Below, in pieces: positions 13,010 through 25,640 of a stretch of 64,000 nt of DNA; position 1 is the first letter of the stretch, and the number at the start of each line of letters is the position of its first letter. Source of the DNA: Nemophila menziesii (taxonomy: Eukaryota; Streptophyta; Magnoliopsida; Boraginales; Hydrophyllaceae); assembly GCA_029959085.1 (NCBI GenBank), contig JARWIR010000043.1:4650001-4714000 (forward strand). The letters are read 5' to 3'. The notes under the pieces were generated by a model. The model saw nothing but the letters and a program-made list of their open reading frames with translations, did not search any database and was not told where the DNA came from. A program made the translations under genes and the position numbers.

Positions 13010-14260
13010 TCCATTCACGTTATTCTCTCTTCTCTCATATCTCTCTCCCCCACTTCCTCTCTCATACCCCACCTCCCTCCCAAACCGCCACCACCACCAC
13101 CATAACACAACCATCGAAAATGCAAAAAACCACCAAACCCATCCCCTACCTCTCTCTCCAACAAGTAACCATGAAAACCCTAAGTGCAGCACCGGAGAAG
13201 AGGACCCTATCGTGACCGGAGGTGTTGCATTGCCCTTCGCCGGAGTAGATTACTGGAGCGAAACCGTCGGAGCTGCAGGCCTCGATCTGAGGTGGTGGTT
13301 TCCGACATGCCATGGCTGCAGATCTGAACTCATCTCGCTGGTTGGTGGTGTTGGTTCGTCCTCTTCATCTCGCTGCAAGTCTCGGTGGTGTTGGTGCTCC
13401 TGTTACTGTGTTGATGGTGGTGGTAAGCTTCCATGGCAGAAATCGAAGCTTGAAGCTGCGGCGACACCAGATCTGCTCCAGTTGCTACGGTGGTGCGAAG
13501 ATGCGGTCTCGGTGGTGTTGGTTCTTCCGTTACAGTGTTGAAGGTGGTGGTAAGCTTCCATGGCAGATAACGAAGCTTGAAGCTGCGGCGTTTCTTTTCG
13601 TTTATGGTGGAAGTGTTATGGTGGTGCTCGCCGGTGGAAGTGTTATGGTGGTGGTCTTGTTATAGTGGTGCTCGCCGGTGGAAGTGTTGTGGTGGTGGTC
13701 TTGTTATGGTGGTGGGCGCGTCGGTTTGGGAAGAAGAGCGAGCCTCTCAATTTTTTTTTTTCTTTTCAATAGGTTGACCAGATCTAGATCTGGTCAAACC
13801 AGTTAGTTTTTTTTTTTTTTACCTTGTAATAAAATGTGTAAATGTAAGCTTTTTTTAAATAATACTCAATAATTTTATTTTTTTAGCATTTCCGATTATA
13901 CTCTTTGTGTTTTAATAGTACAATTCAAAATTTAAGAGTACTCTTAGAATTTCTTAGAGTACTCCGAGAATTTCTTAGAGTACTCCGAGTTTTTCTTAGA
14001 GTACTCTACATTTTTATACAGTACTCTGTATTTTTCTGGCAGCCGGAGGTAGATGGTCGGATTTTAGAATATTCATTAAAATATATAGAGTACTCTATGT
14101 TTTTCTCAGAGTACTCTATGTTTTTTTCCGGTGACCGGTGACTGGTGGTCGGAGGTCGGTGGCGGAGGTCGGTGGTCGGTGGTCGGAGATCGGTGGTCTG
14201 AGGTCGGTGGTAGGTGGTAGGTGGTTGGAGGTTGGAGGTAGGTGGGTAGTGGTAGGTAGA
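13010..14260. repeat. GC-rich island with several minisatellites
   Basis: A CT-rich leader (13020-13080) and a CCA-rich stretch are followed by a tandem duplication of about 127 bp: tctcggtggtgttgg recurs at 13380 and 13507, and agcttccatggcag near 13429 and 13553. A unit of about 50 bp built on gctcgccggtggaag repeats at 13625-13720. Then come repeats of agagtactccgagaattt (13930-14010) and a GGTCGGTGGT-type array (14140-14250). Open frames here are Gly/Val/Trp-rich by-products of composition. A comparable island of opposite polarity lies at 33600-34450. Confidence 0.7.
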
Positions 14261-15085
14261 GGAGAGAGAAACAGTGACATCACATTTGTTTGTCTTTTAG
14301 TGGTAGTAAGGGTAAGAAAGACTATTGTCAAAATTGAGGTCCCTAAGAAGAATGCCATTTAAGAAACTACTCTATAGAGAAGACAAGTTGTCTCCAAGAC
14401 CCTATATATAATTCACCCTTTTTATATAGTACTTTGTATTATTTTATGAAGTACTTTATATTTTTTTAGTGTTACTTTGTCTTTTTATTTAAATACTCAC
14501 TATTTTAATTTTGATACTCACTATTTTTTTTATACTCTATATTTTTTTGATACTCCATATTATTTTTTCAGATACTATCTCTATATATACATATATATTT
14601 CCGATACTCTATTTTTTTGCTCTATATTTTTTTGGTGGTCGATGGTTAGTGGTTGGTGGTCGGCGGATGGTAACCGGAGATGAACAGTTCCAACACTCAA
14701 TAATTTTCTTTTTTTCATTTAGGGGGTATATTCATCTGGGAGTTTGTTGGTTTTTTTTTTGAATTTTTAAAATCAATAGACTTTACAAACTCTACGGATT
14801 GTTTTAATTCCATATGATTTCATAGGATTCTTTTTAACTCTGTATATAATTTAACGGATTCTTACGGTTAAGACTTTAATGGATTTTAATAAATTTTGAC
14901 TGTGTTCTAAAAAATAAAATACACATCTATTTAAATAATTCAACAAAAAAAGGTGTTCCTCCACCATGGCGACGTAACGATAACGAGGACTAGTGGCATC
15001 CACTATGATTTTTGTTTCAGATTTATAATTTTGATTTTACCTTCTGAATATTAAATAAATAATAAATTTAAAAATAGAAAATTAT
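14261..15085. other. AT-rich spacer with MITE-like terminus
   Basis: Simple T-rich tracts and repeated tactc(t)atattttt motifs occupy 14400-14640. At 14717 the motif ttagggggtatattca resembles the terminus ttaggggtgtattcaa at 32062 and its inverse near 18103, which suggests remains of one MITE family. No gene is seen. Confidence 0.4.
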
Positions 15086-15089
15086 ATAC

Positions 15090-15231
15090 CCGGAAACGTT
15101 GAAAAACTCTAACAGGAAAAGAAAAGAAAAAGTAAACTATGAAACATTTTTTTTTATGTTCGGAAAAAAACAGTGAAACATTTTTTTTTATGTTCGAAAA
15201 AAATAAAAATGAAACATGATAACCTCCATCT
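15090..15231. repeat. Tandem repeat unit (about 143 bp), left part
   Basis: The unit includes ggaaacgtt, an A-rich aaagaaaa stretch, aaactatgaaacattttttt, gttcg, and gaaacatgataacct. The same order recurs in two units at 17469-17785. This copy is separated from the others by the Mutator-like element at 15232-17468. Confidence 0.7.
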
Positions 15232-17468
15232 CGACTTGGCTACCGGACTGGTCCAAACCGGTCCCCAGAACGGACCGACCGGAACTGTGCTACAGTGCGT
15301 ACTATAACCGGATCAGACCCGTTTTATACTTATCGGTTGGTTCCCTCTAAAAAAACGTGCCTATGAACCGATCCAAACCGGACCGGAGCACTATTATTAT
15401 TATTTTTACGTTATATATAATATAAAACCTACCCACCACCCTACTCTTAGTTTTCTAATCTCATCGACTTCATTTCTCTACCCACTCCACCAATGTTCTT
15501 AACCGCCTAAACTGGTCTTCACCAATTCATCTATACAACTTTTCAACCATGCTATGTGGATGTGATCAAGATTATATTATTCAATCTTCGTATATTCTAT
15601 ATTTGATCAATATTATTCAACCATGCAAGTGTTCTTAAACCTCCATATTGGATATGACTTAGTGATCAATTGTGGGTTGGATACTTGGATTTAGTGGTTA
15701 AGGTTATGAATTTGTGCCCTATGTTACTCGCTTGTTGCGAATTGGTTGATTCTAGCCCCTGTGATGTCGAATTTGGCAAAATTAGTATTTCGTGGCTTGA
15801 AAAATGTTCTTTTTGACATGAATAATTGATTAATATGGTGGATGGGATATGATTTTTGGGGTATATGGTGATGTGTGCATACTATTAGTGCATTATGGTA
15901 TTTTCTTGTTTCGAATTTGTTGATTCTAATACCTGTGATATTCAAAATTGATAATTAAATTCTGAAAAATGCTAAGTTTTGCTTAGTGATCAATTGTAAT
16001 TCGAAATTGGTTGATTTTTTCCCTGTGTTATTCAAAATAAGCAAAAGCAAGTTTATTTGTAAGTTAATTTCATAATGGTATTTGGTTATCTTTTATGGTC
16101 CCTGAAAAATTTCAAAATGGTATTTGGTTATCTTGAAAAGTTTGGTTTTAGCCCCTGTGAAATTCGAAATGCATATAATTTCAAATATTTGCATTATAAG
16201 TCCCTAGATTTTGTTCCTATATGATGAGTGAAAACTTTGATTCCATATTTATTTGCACCTTAAGTCCCTATAACATTAAAAAAACAAATTTTTGCCCCAT
16301 AGTGTTATTATACTGCTATTTCTTATTGTTTCTCTTAATTAACCTTACAAAAGTTAATTTGAATGAGTTTTTTAATTGAGAGACTAAAAGGAATTGCATA
16401 AAAGTCCCTCTATTATCCGAATACGATGATAAAAAATGCTATTTGCAATTATTTGCATAAAAAGGCTATGAGTATTCGAAAGTCCAGTTCAAAATTTATA
16501 TTTGATTGAAAACTCCAGATTGATTGAGAAAGAAATGGTAAATAGCTTTCTTTTCTTATTTCAATGGTTCTACTAGTAATTGGTCGAGCTAGTTTGCGTT
16601 TGTGTTCGAAATTCATGACCTACTGACTTGTCTAGGAGAAAAGAAATTTATTTCAAGGTGTTAAAACAGTTATGATATTCAAGAAAAGGGGCCCTATGAA
16701 GGATATGAAAGTCTTGACCTAAACTTGTGTAGTACACTTAGAACCTCATCTTCTGTTAGTTTGATAATTGAATGATGTGAAGACAATGTGTATCCACAAT
16801 TCCACATTAAAAAGCATTACCCGTATGATAATAATTTCTTGCTTATTTTCTTGCCTAATGTGGGTTATGTGATTGCAGGAGTTAACTAATCAACTGATTA
16901 AACTAGAACAACATTTTAATTCTCTCAGGCTTAATTCTCGCCTATTGTGGGTTATGTGATTGCAGGAGTTGACTTTTTTTTACGATTTTTTTGTGTAATT
17001 AATGTTGTATATTACAATGCAAACTTGGGTTAGCTTTGAAACTCCTAAAACTATTGTAAAAAGGATGTTTTTGCAAAATGATCATGAAAAGATTAGTGCA
17101 ACTAAGTGTTCTTTTCACTTGAGAATCCAAATCTGCCTCCGTTGCAAAAAGGGAATGCATTTTATTTTTGTTCAGATTGCATTATAGGTCCCTATATTAT
17201 CATGGGAAAAAAATTTATGTCTTAAAATATTCACGAGAAGTGAAATGTATTTTATTAGTTATTATAAAAAAACAGAGAAGACCGGATCAGAACTGGTACA
17301 GAACCGGTCAAACCGGATCTTTTTATTCGTGCCTCTCATATATCCCCTTTATAACCGGACCGAACCGGTCCGATAAGGGGGAGGACCGGTGAATACGAAC
17401 GGTCTGATAAGGCTTAGGAACGCTAAGAACCAAACCGAACCGGTCCGGACCAACTGTTAGCCACCCTG
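15232..17468. mobile_element. Mutator-like non-autonomous element with 10-bp target duplication
   Basis: The termini are inverted and rich in ACCGG (left GGCTACCGGACTGGTCC; right, read inversely, CAGGGTGGCTAACAG then GGTCCGGACCGG). The flanks acctccatct (15222-15231) and acctccatct (17469-17478) are identical, a 10-bp duplication as in Mutator-type transposition. Second ACCGG-rich clusters lie just inside each end. The interior (about 1.7 kb) has no transposase. It holds dispersed repeats of cccctgtgatattcgaaat type (15740, 15915, 16020, 16145) and two copies of ttgcattata(a/g)gtccct (16190, 17176). Confidence 0.75.
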
Positions 17469-17785
17469 ACCTCCATCTCTTCACACTCTCATTGGAAGCC
17501 GAAAACGTTGAGAAAATTGAGAATAGTAAAATAAAAGAAAAATTAAACTATGTAAAACAATGAAACGTTTTTTTATGTTCGATAAAAAAACAATGAAACA
17601 TGATAACCTAAAACCCATTCCTTCACACTTGCATTGGAAGTCGGAAACGTCAAAAAAATTTAGAACTAGAAAAAGAAAAGAGAAAGTAAACTATGAAAAA
17701 CAATGAAACATTTTTTTTATGTTTGATAAATAAAACAATGAAACATGATAACCTAAAACCTATCTCTTCACACTTGTATTGGAAT
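17469..17785. repeat. Tandem repeat units (142-145 bp), right part
   Basis: The anchor ttcacact(c/t) occurs at about 17480, 17622 and 17767, giving periods of about 142 and 145 bp. Each unit carries cattggaag, ggaaacgt-like, a(a)gtaaactatg and gaaacatgataacct elements. Together with 15090-15231 this is one array of about three units. Confidence 0.8.
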
Positions 17786-18261
17786 AAATATGACGGACAT
17801 ATATGCTAACTAGCCTAATCCCAATCCATTTAGAGAAACACGACCATGAACGATTAAAAATTAGAATAATTATAAAATAGCTTATAATTTTTTTTACCTC
17901 AGTCATTGTTTCACTTGGAGTTTACAAAATCTTTGCTTCTATAGAAGGATTCGTAGAAGACCTTTTTTATTTATATGCAAACCCTAAACTCCTATAAAGT
18001 CCAATGACTCCCAATTGAATACCCTAAGATTTTAATAGACTTTTTTAAATCGTGATTGAATACCCCTGAACTATGAAAGTTCAAAAAGATCCAACAGACT
18101 CTCAGTTGAATACACATCCTTAGTGGTTTTCGTATTATGTAAGGGTATTTCATTATTTAGTCATCCTAGAGGTCCTTTTAAAGAAATAAAAATCCCACTA
18201 GTTTCTATAAGACAAAAATATAGTTTTCAAAACCTTATATATCATTCACCTTGTAGAATAT

Positions 18262-19745
18262 TGATGTCTCCTCATTTGTGATAGATTTATGTTAAGATGA
18301 GACATCATTTTAGTGATTTAGAAGTCTTTCTAATCGTTTTTCTTGAGAAATAGTACACTTTCCTATTTTGAGTCTTGATTTAGTAAAATAATATTTTTAG
18401 AGCATATTGGGTTTAATTATTTATTTAGTGTGAAGCTTTAAAGATAATTATGGAGATTAATTAGAGTCCAAGTCAAAGACTAAGAGATATGGAAAGAGAT
18501 AAGCATGATAATTGGAGATAAGGAAAGAAAGGCTAAAAACATGGAAAAGGAAAAGCTGCCTTAAATCTGAATTTTTGCACCTAAGACCACAAATCAGCTT
18601 ATATCTCAAAATCGGTGGGGAATTTGGAGAAACGGTCAAGAGCAAAGTTGGAGATCTTTCCGAGACGATAAATTTAGACTACTCATACGCGTCAAATGGA
18701 TGAGTATTGAAGCTGCTAGGACCAAAACAAAAATGGGTATGATTTCATGTTTTAGGGTTACGAATTTGAGTTGGGCTTGGAGTCCACTACTTACCTTCTC
18801 CTTCAAGAAAACGAATTAAGTCTTCTAAACACCTATAAGTACACCCTTATATCACTTGTAAATCATCCTTGCCTCATAGTAATTAGTTCTTAAGGTTTTA
18901 TTCTTCCAAGTTATTGTAGAGAGTAAGATGATGTCTTTTATTATTTCCTTTAGTTTATTTCCTTCAGGTATGAACTACTTCCATAGCTTGGGTTTTGCAT
19001 CATGTATAATCTATGAATTCTATTTTCTTTCTATCTGAGTTTCTTTGGGAATTATATGTTTTAATCTGATATTAGCTTCTTACCTATATATTTGTTTATG
19101 TGTTTTGAATCATTGCCTGTCCTAGAACTGATCACTTTAGGCTTTCTTAATAGTAATTAGATGATGACCTTAGCTGGGTGTCTAATTATTAAAACACCAC
19201 ATAACGTCTAGTGTCGATATTGGTCCTGACAACACTAATTCTAACTAGATAGTCATTAGGGTATAATTTAATCACTATCACCATGTATGGAAATTGATTG
19301 CTTAGGGCCTTGGTAGTGCTTGTAAACCCTATTTGAACCAGCCCCGTGGTGTGTCCGTAGCCCCCTTAGTTGCTCTCAAGGTCTAAGGTATGGGAATTTA
19401 GAATCCTGACTAAGTATCCAAGAGCTAATTATCTCCCTTATTAACTAGATTTGATAGAAAGAATTAGAAGGATTAGTGCATACTAGCAAAACCTAAGCTA
19501 TACTTCTCATCTCATATTTCTTCGTATTTATTTTACTGTCTTTATTTTCCTTAGTTTAATTTAAGTATTTCGAATTTATTCTCTTTATTTTCTTGTCTTT
19601 TAATTAATTACTTCTTACTCGTTATAATTTTCCCATTCGATTAACACACTAAGTCCCTGAGAACGAACCCAACTTATCATTAAAACTTACATTCGTCCTG
19701 TAATACTTGCAATACTGTGCCTGTCTAGGGTGAGAGTGCGTTGTT
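18262..19745 (+). mobile_element. LTR of retroelement group, subfamily B
   Basis: It begins TGATGTCTCCTCATTTGTG, shares gagacatcattttag and later blocks (cactttaggctt, gagaacgaacccaa, cttgcaatactgtgcc) with the LTRs at 5104 and 23651, but is more divergent. A close relative of its first 240 bp lies at 46312. The right end is blurred by the (TA)n tract starting at 19751. No internal coding region adjoins it, so it may be a solo or truncated LTR. The 17786-18261 flank is AT-rich with an inverse copy of the gtgtattcaa motif near 18103. Confidence 0.6.
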
Positions 19746-19746
19746 C

Positions 19747-19750
<4 letters not shown>

Positions 19751-19812
<62 letters not shown>
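19751..19812. repeat. (TA)31 microsatellite
   Basis: Sixty-two bases of uninterrupted TA dinucleotide. Such tracts are length-variable and assembly-sensitive. Confidence 0.98.
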
Positions 19813-19814
<2 letters not shown>

Positions 19815-20134
19815 TAAATTGTCTCAAAAGTCTAAAATACGATACCAGAATATAATAAAAAAAAATTGTTTAATTTTGTATTAAATTGGTAATAAGATAT
19901 TTTTTTAATAAAATGGTAAAAAGATAATTTGTTTGTTATAAAATAATCATTTACTCATTTTAGAAATACAACACAAAGTGGAATAACGCGTTAGAGTTAG
20001 CTTAACTATTTAAGGTTTTTGTTTTTTTCTAAACGGTACATGTTTAAATTAAGCTTATGACTCCGAAATAAAAATACGACACAAATTGATTGCTAAAAGA
20101 AAGATATTCATCGACCAAAAAATAAAGGAAATTT

Positions 20135-20297
20135 CTTCCATCCAATATTGGATGATCCTACACCAATTACATTCATACACATACCCCATGTTTTAAACTT
20201 GCAAAAGTAACTATCATATTAATCTAATGACATGTGTTTTGTTTTAATAATCCATGGCCGTGATTTAAATATTGGACCATCCAATATTGGATGGAAG
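20135..20297. mobile_element. 163-bp MITE, copy B
   Basis: Termini CTTCCATCCAATATTGGATG and the inverse CATCCAATATTGGATGGAAG. The length is identical to copy A at 4213-4375 and the interior is homologous (both contain aatctaatgacatgtgttttg). The copies differ by scattered substitutions. Confidence 0.85.
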
Positions 20298-21323
20298 TAT
20301 TACCCAAAAATAAATTTCATTTTTTTTTATTTTGGATAATAATATTACTCCTTACAAAAAGCCAATAAAAAGTCATACTTCTAATTAGAAAAGGCCCAAG
20401 AAAGAAGGTGGACTAGCCCACGCAAAAGACTTTTTTCCATTGGATGTAGGCCGACGAGATTTTATTTTATATCTATTTTGACCCCACATGTTCCTCTCCA
20501 CTCCTCATCGCGTCATCTAATTTGTGAAAACTTCATATATCTACACATCTCCGTCACATAGTCACTGTGATTGGCACAAATAAATTGATATAGTACACTA
20601 TTGCCGTGAAGTTGTAGCCTTTATGCTTTTGACCATCCCAACAACTTATTTAATAAATCTTAGTGACAAAAACATCCTTTGATATTTTTTTTATAAGGAT
20701 GTTTCTTTTAATGTTATTTCAAATATTGAACAAAGAAAACAAGTTATTTCAAACATATTACAAAGGAGCCAATTATAGATTAATTCTTAATAAAAAAATT
20801 ATTTAAAGAAAAGGTATCTATAATAAAAAAAAATTAAATTGTACCTTCTTTTTTCTTTTTACCAAATAATCAAACATTATCTTTTTTCTTTTCTTCTTTT
20901 ACCTTATGTTTTTTCTTTTGTTCTATTTATTTTCTCGTCTAGAGTTTACATAATAATGGCTCCTAAGAAAGAAAATGTTTGTGACATTACAAAAGAATTT
21001 TTCTAATTAAAAACATCTTTAACTACTACATGGGTATGTCAGATTCGTTTATTTCAGTTAAAACTAGTGGTGCTATTATTTGAAATGCCACTAAATCTCT
21101 CTTACCTGATATGAACAAAGTTAAGATCCCTTAGTTCGGTTATTTTGAAGCAGTGGAAATTGCTCAAATTGTTGGATTTGTCAAGTCTCAACCTGATTAA
21201 CGTAATGTGAATCTTCTTTCAGCTAAACCGTTTCATGCTCGAATCAAGGAATATGTGCAATTGTGCTTTCATGAGTCAATAATTCATGAATGTAAAAGAA
21301 TCGTTAAACCTCTTGCTCATTAT
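20298..21323. other. AT-rich spacer with a decayed reading frame of unknown origin
   Basis: From an ATG at 20956 (MAPKKENVCDITKEFF, then stop), a roughly 370-bp stretch to 21323 has codon-like composition with several in-frame stops. Across a frame change it yields MSDSFISVKTSGAI, LPDMNKVKIP and YVQLCFHESIIHECKRIVKP. I do not recognise the family. Its right edge is the LTR starting at 21324, so the reading frame may have been cut by that insertion. Confidence 0.3.
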
Positions 21324-23565
21324 TGTCTCCCAAGGTGTGATAAAATAAGCTAACAAATTCACAGCTCAAGAAAGCTAACTACCGCAAGTGTATGGATCGT
21401 TGACAAGTAATAAAAAGTAAGTATTATAGAGTATCATTTATACAGGGACTACGATAGTTAATTCTTAAGCAGTGTTCTTAGAGAGTGTCAAAGAATGAGT
21501 TGCTAAACTAAGATGCAAAGATAAAATATTTGTTTTGTTTTTTATTAATAAGGACTAAGATGCAAAAATGTACGTTAAACTAAGAATTAAGGATTAAATA
21601 TACTAAAGACTAGAATGTAAATAACTAAAGAGAAGAGATGAGAGTATAGCTCGAGAACTCGTAAGTATTCCCCACTAAAACAGATTCTACATTTTTTTAT
21701 TAAGGGCGAATTGGTAATTATGCAATAGTCTGGATTCTAACTTCTTCCTAACTCCCGTTACGGTAGCTTAGAAAGCTACTTTGAAAACTACTAGGGAACC
21801 CGGGTGAGGTGACCCTACGCAATGTTCGGTGTTAAAAAGTCTCTAACCCTATTAACTATCCAGCTAGTCAACCGCATCAGGATTACTAACAAACACCAGA
21901 TGATTATGAATCATTTCAGTAACTGAACCCCCCGCCAGAGTGACAGTCCTAATTACTAAGGAAAATCCTATACTTGGCTAGAGTAAGGGCTGAATTTGAA
22001 AGTTAAATACATAATCAAAGCATATAATTTTAAGAACCCAATTAAATTATGTAATCCCAAATTCAATAAACGAAATAAAACATATTAAGGTTCATATATA
22101 AAATTGATCCTCAAGGTATGAGAATTTAGTTCATAATAAAAGCAAAAAAACCAAAGGATAAAAGTACAAAAATCATGTTAATGACAAGAAATTAATACTA
22201 AATTACCCTAAGATTAGTGGTGGAATGGTGTAGAAGTTGTGCAGTAAGGCTCCAGCTTTTATTCTCCTCCTTCCTAAGCGTTCTTCTTCTCTCTCCCTCT
22301 CTCTCCCTCTCTCCAAACAAATAAATTGAACTCTTTTTCTAATGATAAAATTGATAGTTAAATGTCTTATTACGTTTTATGGGTTGTGGGCCCTTCTTAA
22401 GTGATATAATCCAACCCATAAACGTTTCAAGGAAGAATGGACTTGTTCGAGCCACGACAGGTGCAACTTTGATAACTTCTTCAATTCAGCTCCAAATCAC
22501 GAAGTTAGTTCGTACGCGTTCCTAACTTCAAGTACCATCTAGAAATCAAAGGGCTCCTCCAGAATCTTCGTAAATTGCAAGTGGTGATACTAACACGTCA
22601 ATTTCCAAAAGTGGCTTTTTGGTCTTTTAATGCCTTGACATGGGTTTGACATTTCTTTCTCGACTTTTTATCCTCGTCTTGGGATCTAATAACATCCAAG
22701 TACCTAAGAGTTGTTTAACACACAAAATATGCACTAACAACTCCAAACGTAACAACTCTCTAAAACTAGACAAGAAATGGGAAATTGTCAAAATATAGAA
22801 AATAATCCCTCAATTAAGCACAATATAACCTTTAAAAGATGTAAGGTGACTAGATTTTTTTTGTTCAAATTACGGTGACTAATTTAAGCTACCACATAAG
22901 TAGAGACATCAAGACCCCCAACTCGAGCTGTTTTGGTTCCGACCAAATTAGAACTAAACTAGGGAAGTCTTTATTAACTAAGTGTGGGAGAGAAGATGTA
23001 AAGAATGATCCCAAAGCAACGACCTAACAAGTTTCATGTAATAATAACTAAATCAACATAATATAATTTCAAGATTAGATTAGTTTTGCAATGCAAGAAG
23101 GCTAGGTTTTTTGCTTAGTCTAATGTGGTGGCTATAGACTGTTCCTCGATCCTAACATAGTATCCAATGGTCCACTTAACTACTCTCTATGAGCTCAATC
23201 ATTTCTAGATCACATTGTTAATAATGATAAGGTCTATAAGGTTGTAGTGCTGGATTAGGAACGGTATGATCGTATATTTGGATAATGTAGAGTGAGCTTT
23301 TGGCTCTCTCCTCACTAGCCATCAATAAATCGCCTTAGAGCTTGAGTTTACACTAAAAGATGTTCCAAATTGATGCGCTGAATTACTAAGCCCATTAATC
23401 CCAATAACATGTCATGACGATTACATAAGATTTCTTCTTTGTGGGTCCTTTTCTTTCAATTCTTTTCATATTCATATTTTTTTCTTGCAAGTTGTCAATG
23501 ACACTCTTTTTGATGTGATATGTCATGCTACTTCTTTAATCATTTTTATTTTCTTTTCAATACAT
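21324..23565 (-). mobile_element. Truncated LTR retroelement, minus orientation
   Basis: Inverse counterpart of 4430-6721. The LTR is about 21324-22911, ending gagacatca at 22911 (inverse of TGATGTCTC). Next to it, ggggtcttg read inversely forms a short polypurine tract. The following 22912-23560 is the inverse of the internal 3' end near 4430-5100 (shared ctcctcactagccatcaat and gtttacact blocks). No coding sequence is left. A (CT)n tract lies at 22289-22313. Confidence 0.7.
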
Positions 23566-23650
23566 TTTTTCCAATAGACCCTGGCAAAGAGATACAATAA
23601 GAGTGCATCATCAACATAGAAAATATACATATACAAGCTCAACCACCTCC

Positions 23651-25213
23651 TGTTGTCTCCCATTTTGTTCTAATTATATTCCATTAGGGGACATCATTTT
23701 AGGTGATTAATAGACTTATTTGATAGACTTTTAAGCTTATTTATTTATATTGCACTTTCTCCCCTGAAATTTTATTATTTGCGTTTTAGAACTTTTGTGC
23801 GTTAATTTGTTTGTTTTTAGTGTAAAGTTCTTAGGTCCATGTATGCTATGAAGACCAAGACAAGGAGGAGAAATGGGATTAAGTCCCTAGATCGAGCGGA
23901 GAAGTAAAAAGCAAGAAGAGATGATTCAAAGAGTTGAATAATAGAGAGGAAAATCTGGAAAGCTGATACTAAATGCTGATTTCGAGCCACTTAGACACTG
24001 ATTCATCCCTTAAGCCGTGAAATAAGAAAGATGCGCCTTTGACTTATGAAGATTTGGGGACTTGAATAAGGTGATTTGGAGTTGAGACGCAAAAGTTACG
24101 GCCTTTTTACTAACGACTGTACATCAATTACGTGATTTCTTATTTGGACTTGGAATTTTCTTATTTAACTCATTACTCTTAAGTAAAAAGCCCAATATGA
24201 TTAATCCACTATAAATAAGCCTTTAGATCTTATTTTTACACACGCTTCATTATTTCACAAGAGTGAGTAAGAGCAAAAAGGAGAAGGAGAAAGCTAGAGC
24301 TGGAGAAAGTCATTTCTTCCATTTGCAGCCAAATCCAACCCCTAAATTAGGTTCTTCATTTTATTTTTGTAATTGACAATGAATGATATTTATTTATTTT
24401 CAGTAATTTCTAGTTTATTCATGAACTAATATCCCTAGTGCTTGAGAATCGCAATAAAGGGTTGAACCCTAGTTAATTTAATTTATGTTTCCGAAATTTG
24501 GATTTTTATAATTTAATCAGAGTTCAGTATTTTATATTGGTTATTACTTTATTATTAATTACTATTTCTTTTAGATACAACTAGAAATAGGTTTTAGTAA
24601 TTGGGCTATTCACTTTAGTGGAAAAAGTGATCATCCGACAGGGGGGGTTTGATTACAGACTTAGGTAATACCCGTATAATGTCCGTTATTGACCGACAGG
24701 CTTAACTAATTACATAACCAAAGAGGTAAATACTTCACATCCGAAGAGGCATATTCGCCCGGTAGGGTTTTATAGTACTTTAGGATAGTTCCTAGTTCCA
24801 CCCGACAGGGGGATAGGAGACATTAGAACCCTGACTAGTATAATAACATTGACTCCACCCTTAAACAGAAACATTAATTGCGTTGATTAGGTGGATCCAT
24901 TGCGAGACTCAAGTACATCTCTCCATCTTGCGTCTACAATATTTACTTGCATTATTTTATTTTCAGTTATTCACTTTAGTATTTTACTTTATTTCATATT
25001 TAGTCCTTGAACAAAACCAAACAAAAATCTTTATCATTTTACTTTTATGTCTAACAATTAATTCTACTATCCCGATTAATACTAGTGTCATAACTAGCCG
25101 TCTCTGAATATGAAATCTGTATTATTTACACATTACTTGGACTGACCTGTGCACTTGCGGGTAGTGTCCCTCTTAAAAGGGTTGGTGATTTTATCACACA
25201 CCAGGATACACCA
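23651..25213 (+). mobile_element. Solo LTR with 5-bp target duplication
   Basis: It begins TGTTGTCTCC and ends GGATACACCA. The flanks cctcc (23646-23650) and cctcc (25214-25218) match; the match extends to ccacctcc if three more bases are counted. The body parallels the LTR at 5104-6721, including gacagggggg, ccgaagaggcatattcgccc and ctgtgcacttgcgg. The absence of any internal region fits recombination between two LTRs of a full element. Confidence 0.75.
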
Positions 25214-25640
25214 CCTCCCCCCACAAGTTTTTCCCATAATCGTACCCACCACCTCAAACTCAAGATCTAAAGACGACTGCGTTAGCATCGCTATTCGAGT
25301 GCGGGTCATATGGAAAAGTCCTATAGTATAAAGGGTATGCCTTATAACGTGTCTACAAAAAAAGACTTATAGGGTGGAAGAGGATAAGAATGATATAACA
25401 ATAATAATTGGTTAGCATGTAAAAGGAAACACGGAGATGATTAAAGAACCACTTAAATCATCTTCCTAACTTGGCAATATAGTTATGTTCTTACCTCTAG
25501 CACGTTCATTAAATGAGTCTTCAACTAGCTCGAATCTCACGTTCTACACACCACTCGTTCTCCCTAAGTTCAAACGTACTTCTACCGCATTGCTTACTAA
25601 TCTTTTAAGGTGTATTTTCAAGGTCATACTTTATGCATAT

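Noticed and set aside
13212..13777. Frames of 66-117 codons in the GGT-rich island
   Set aside because: Minisatellite sequence with compositional translation only.
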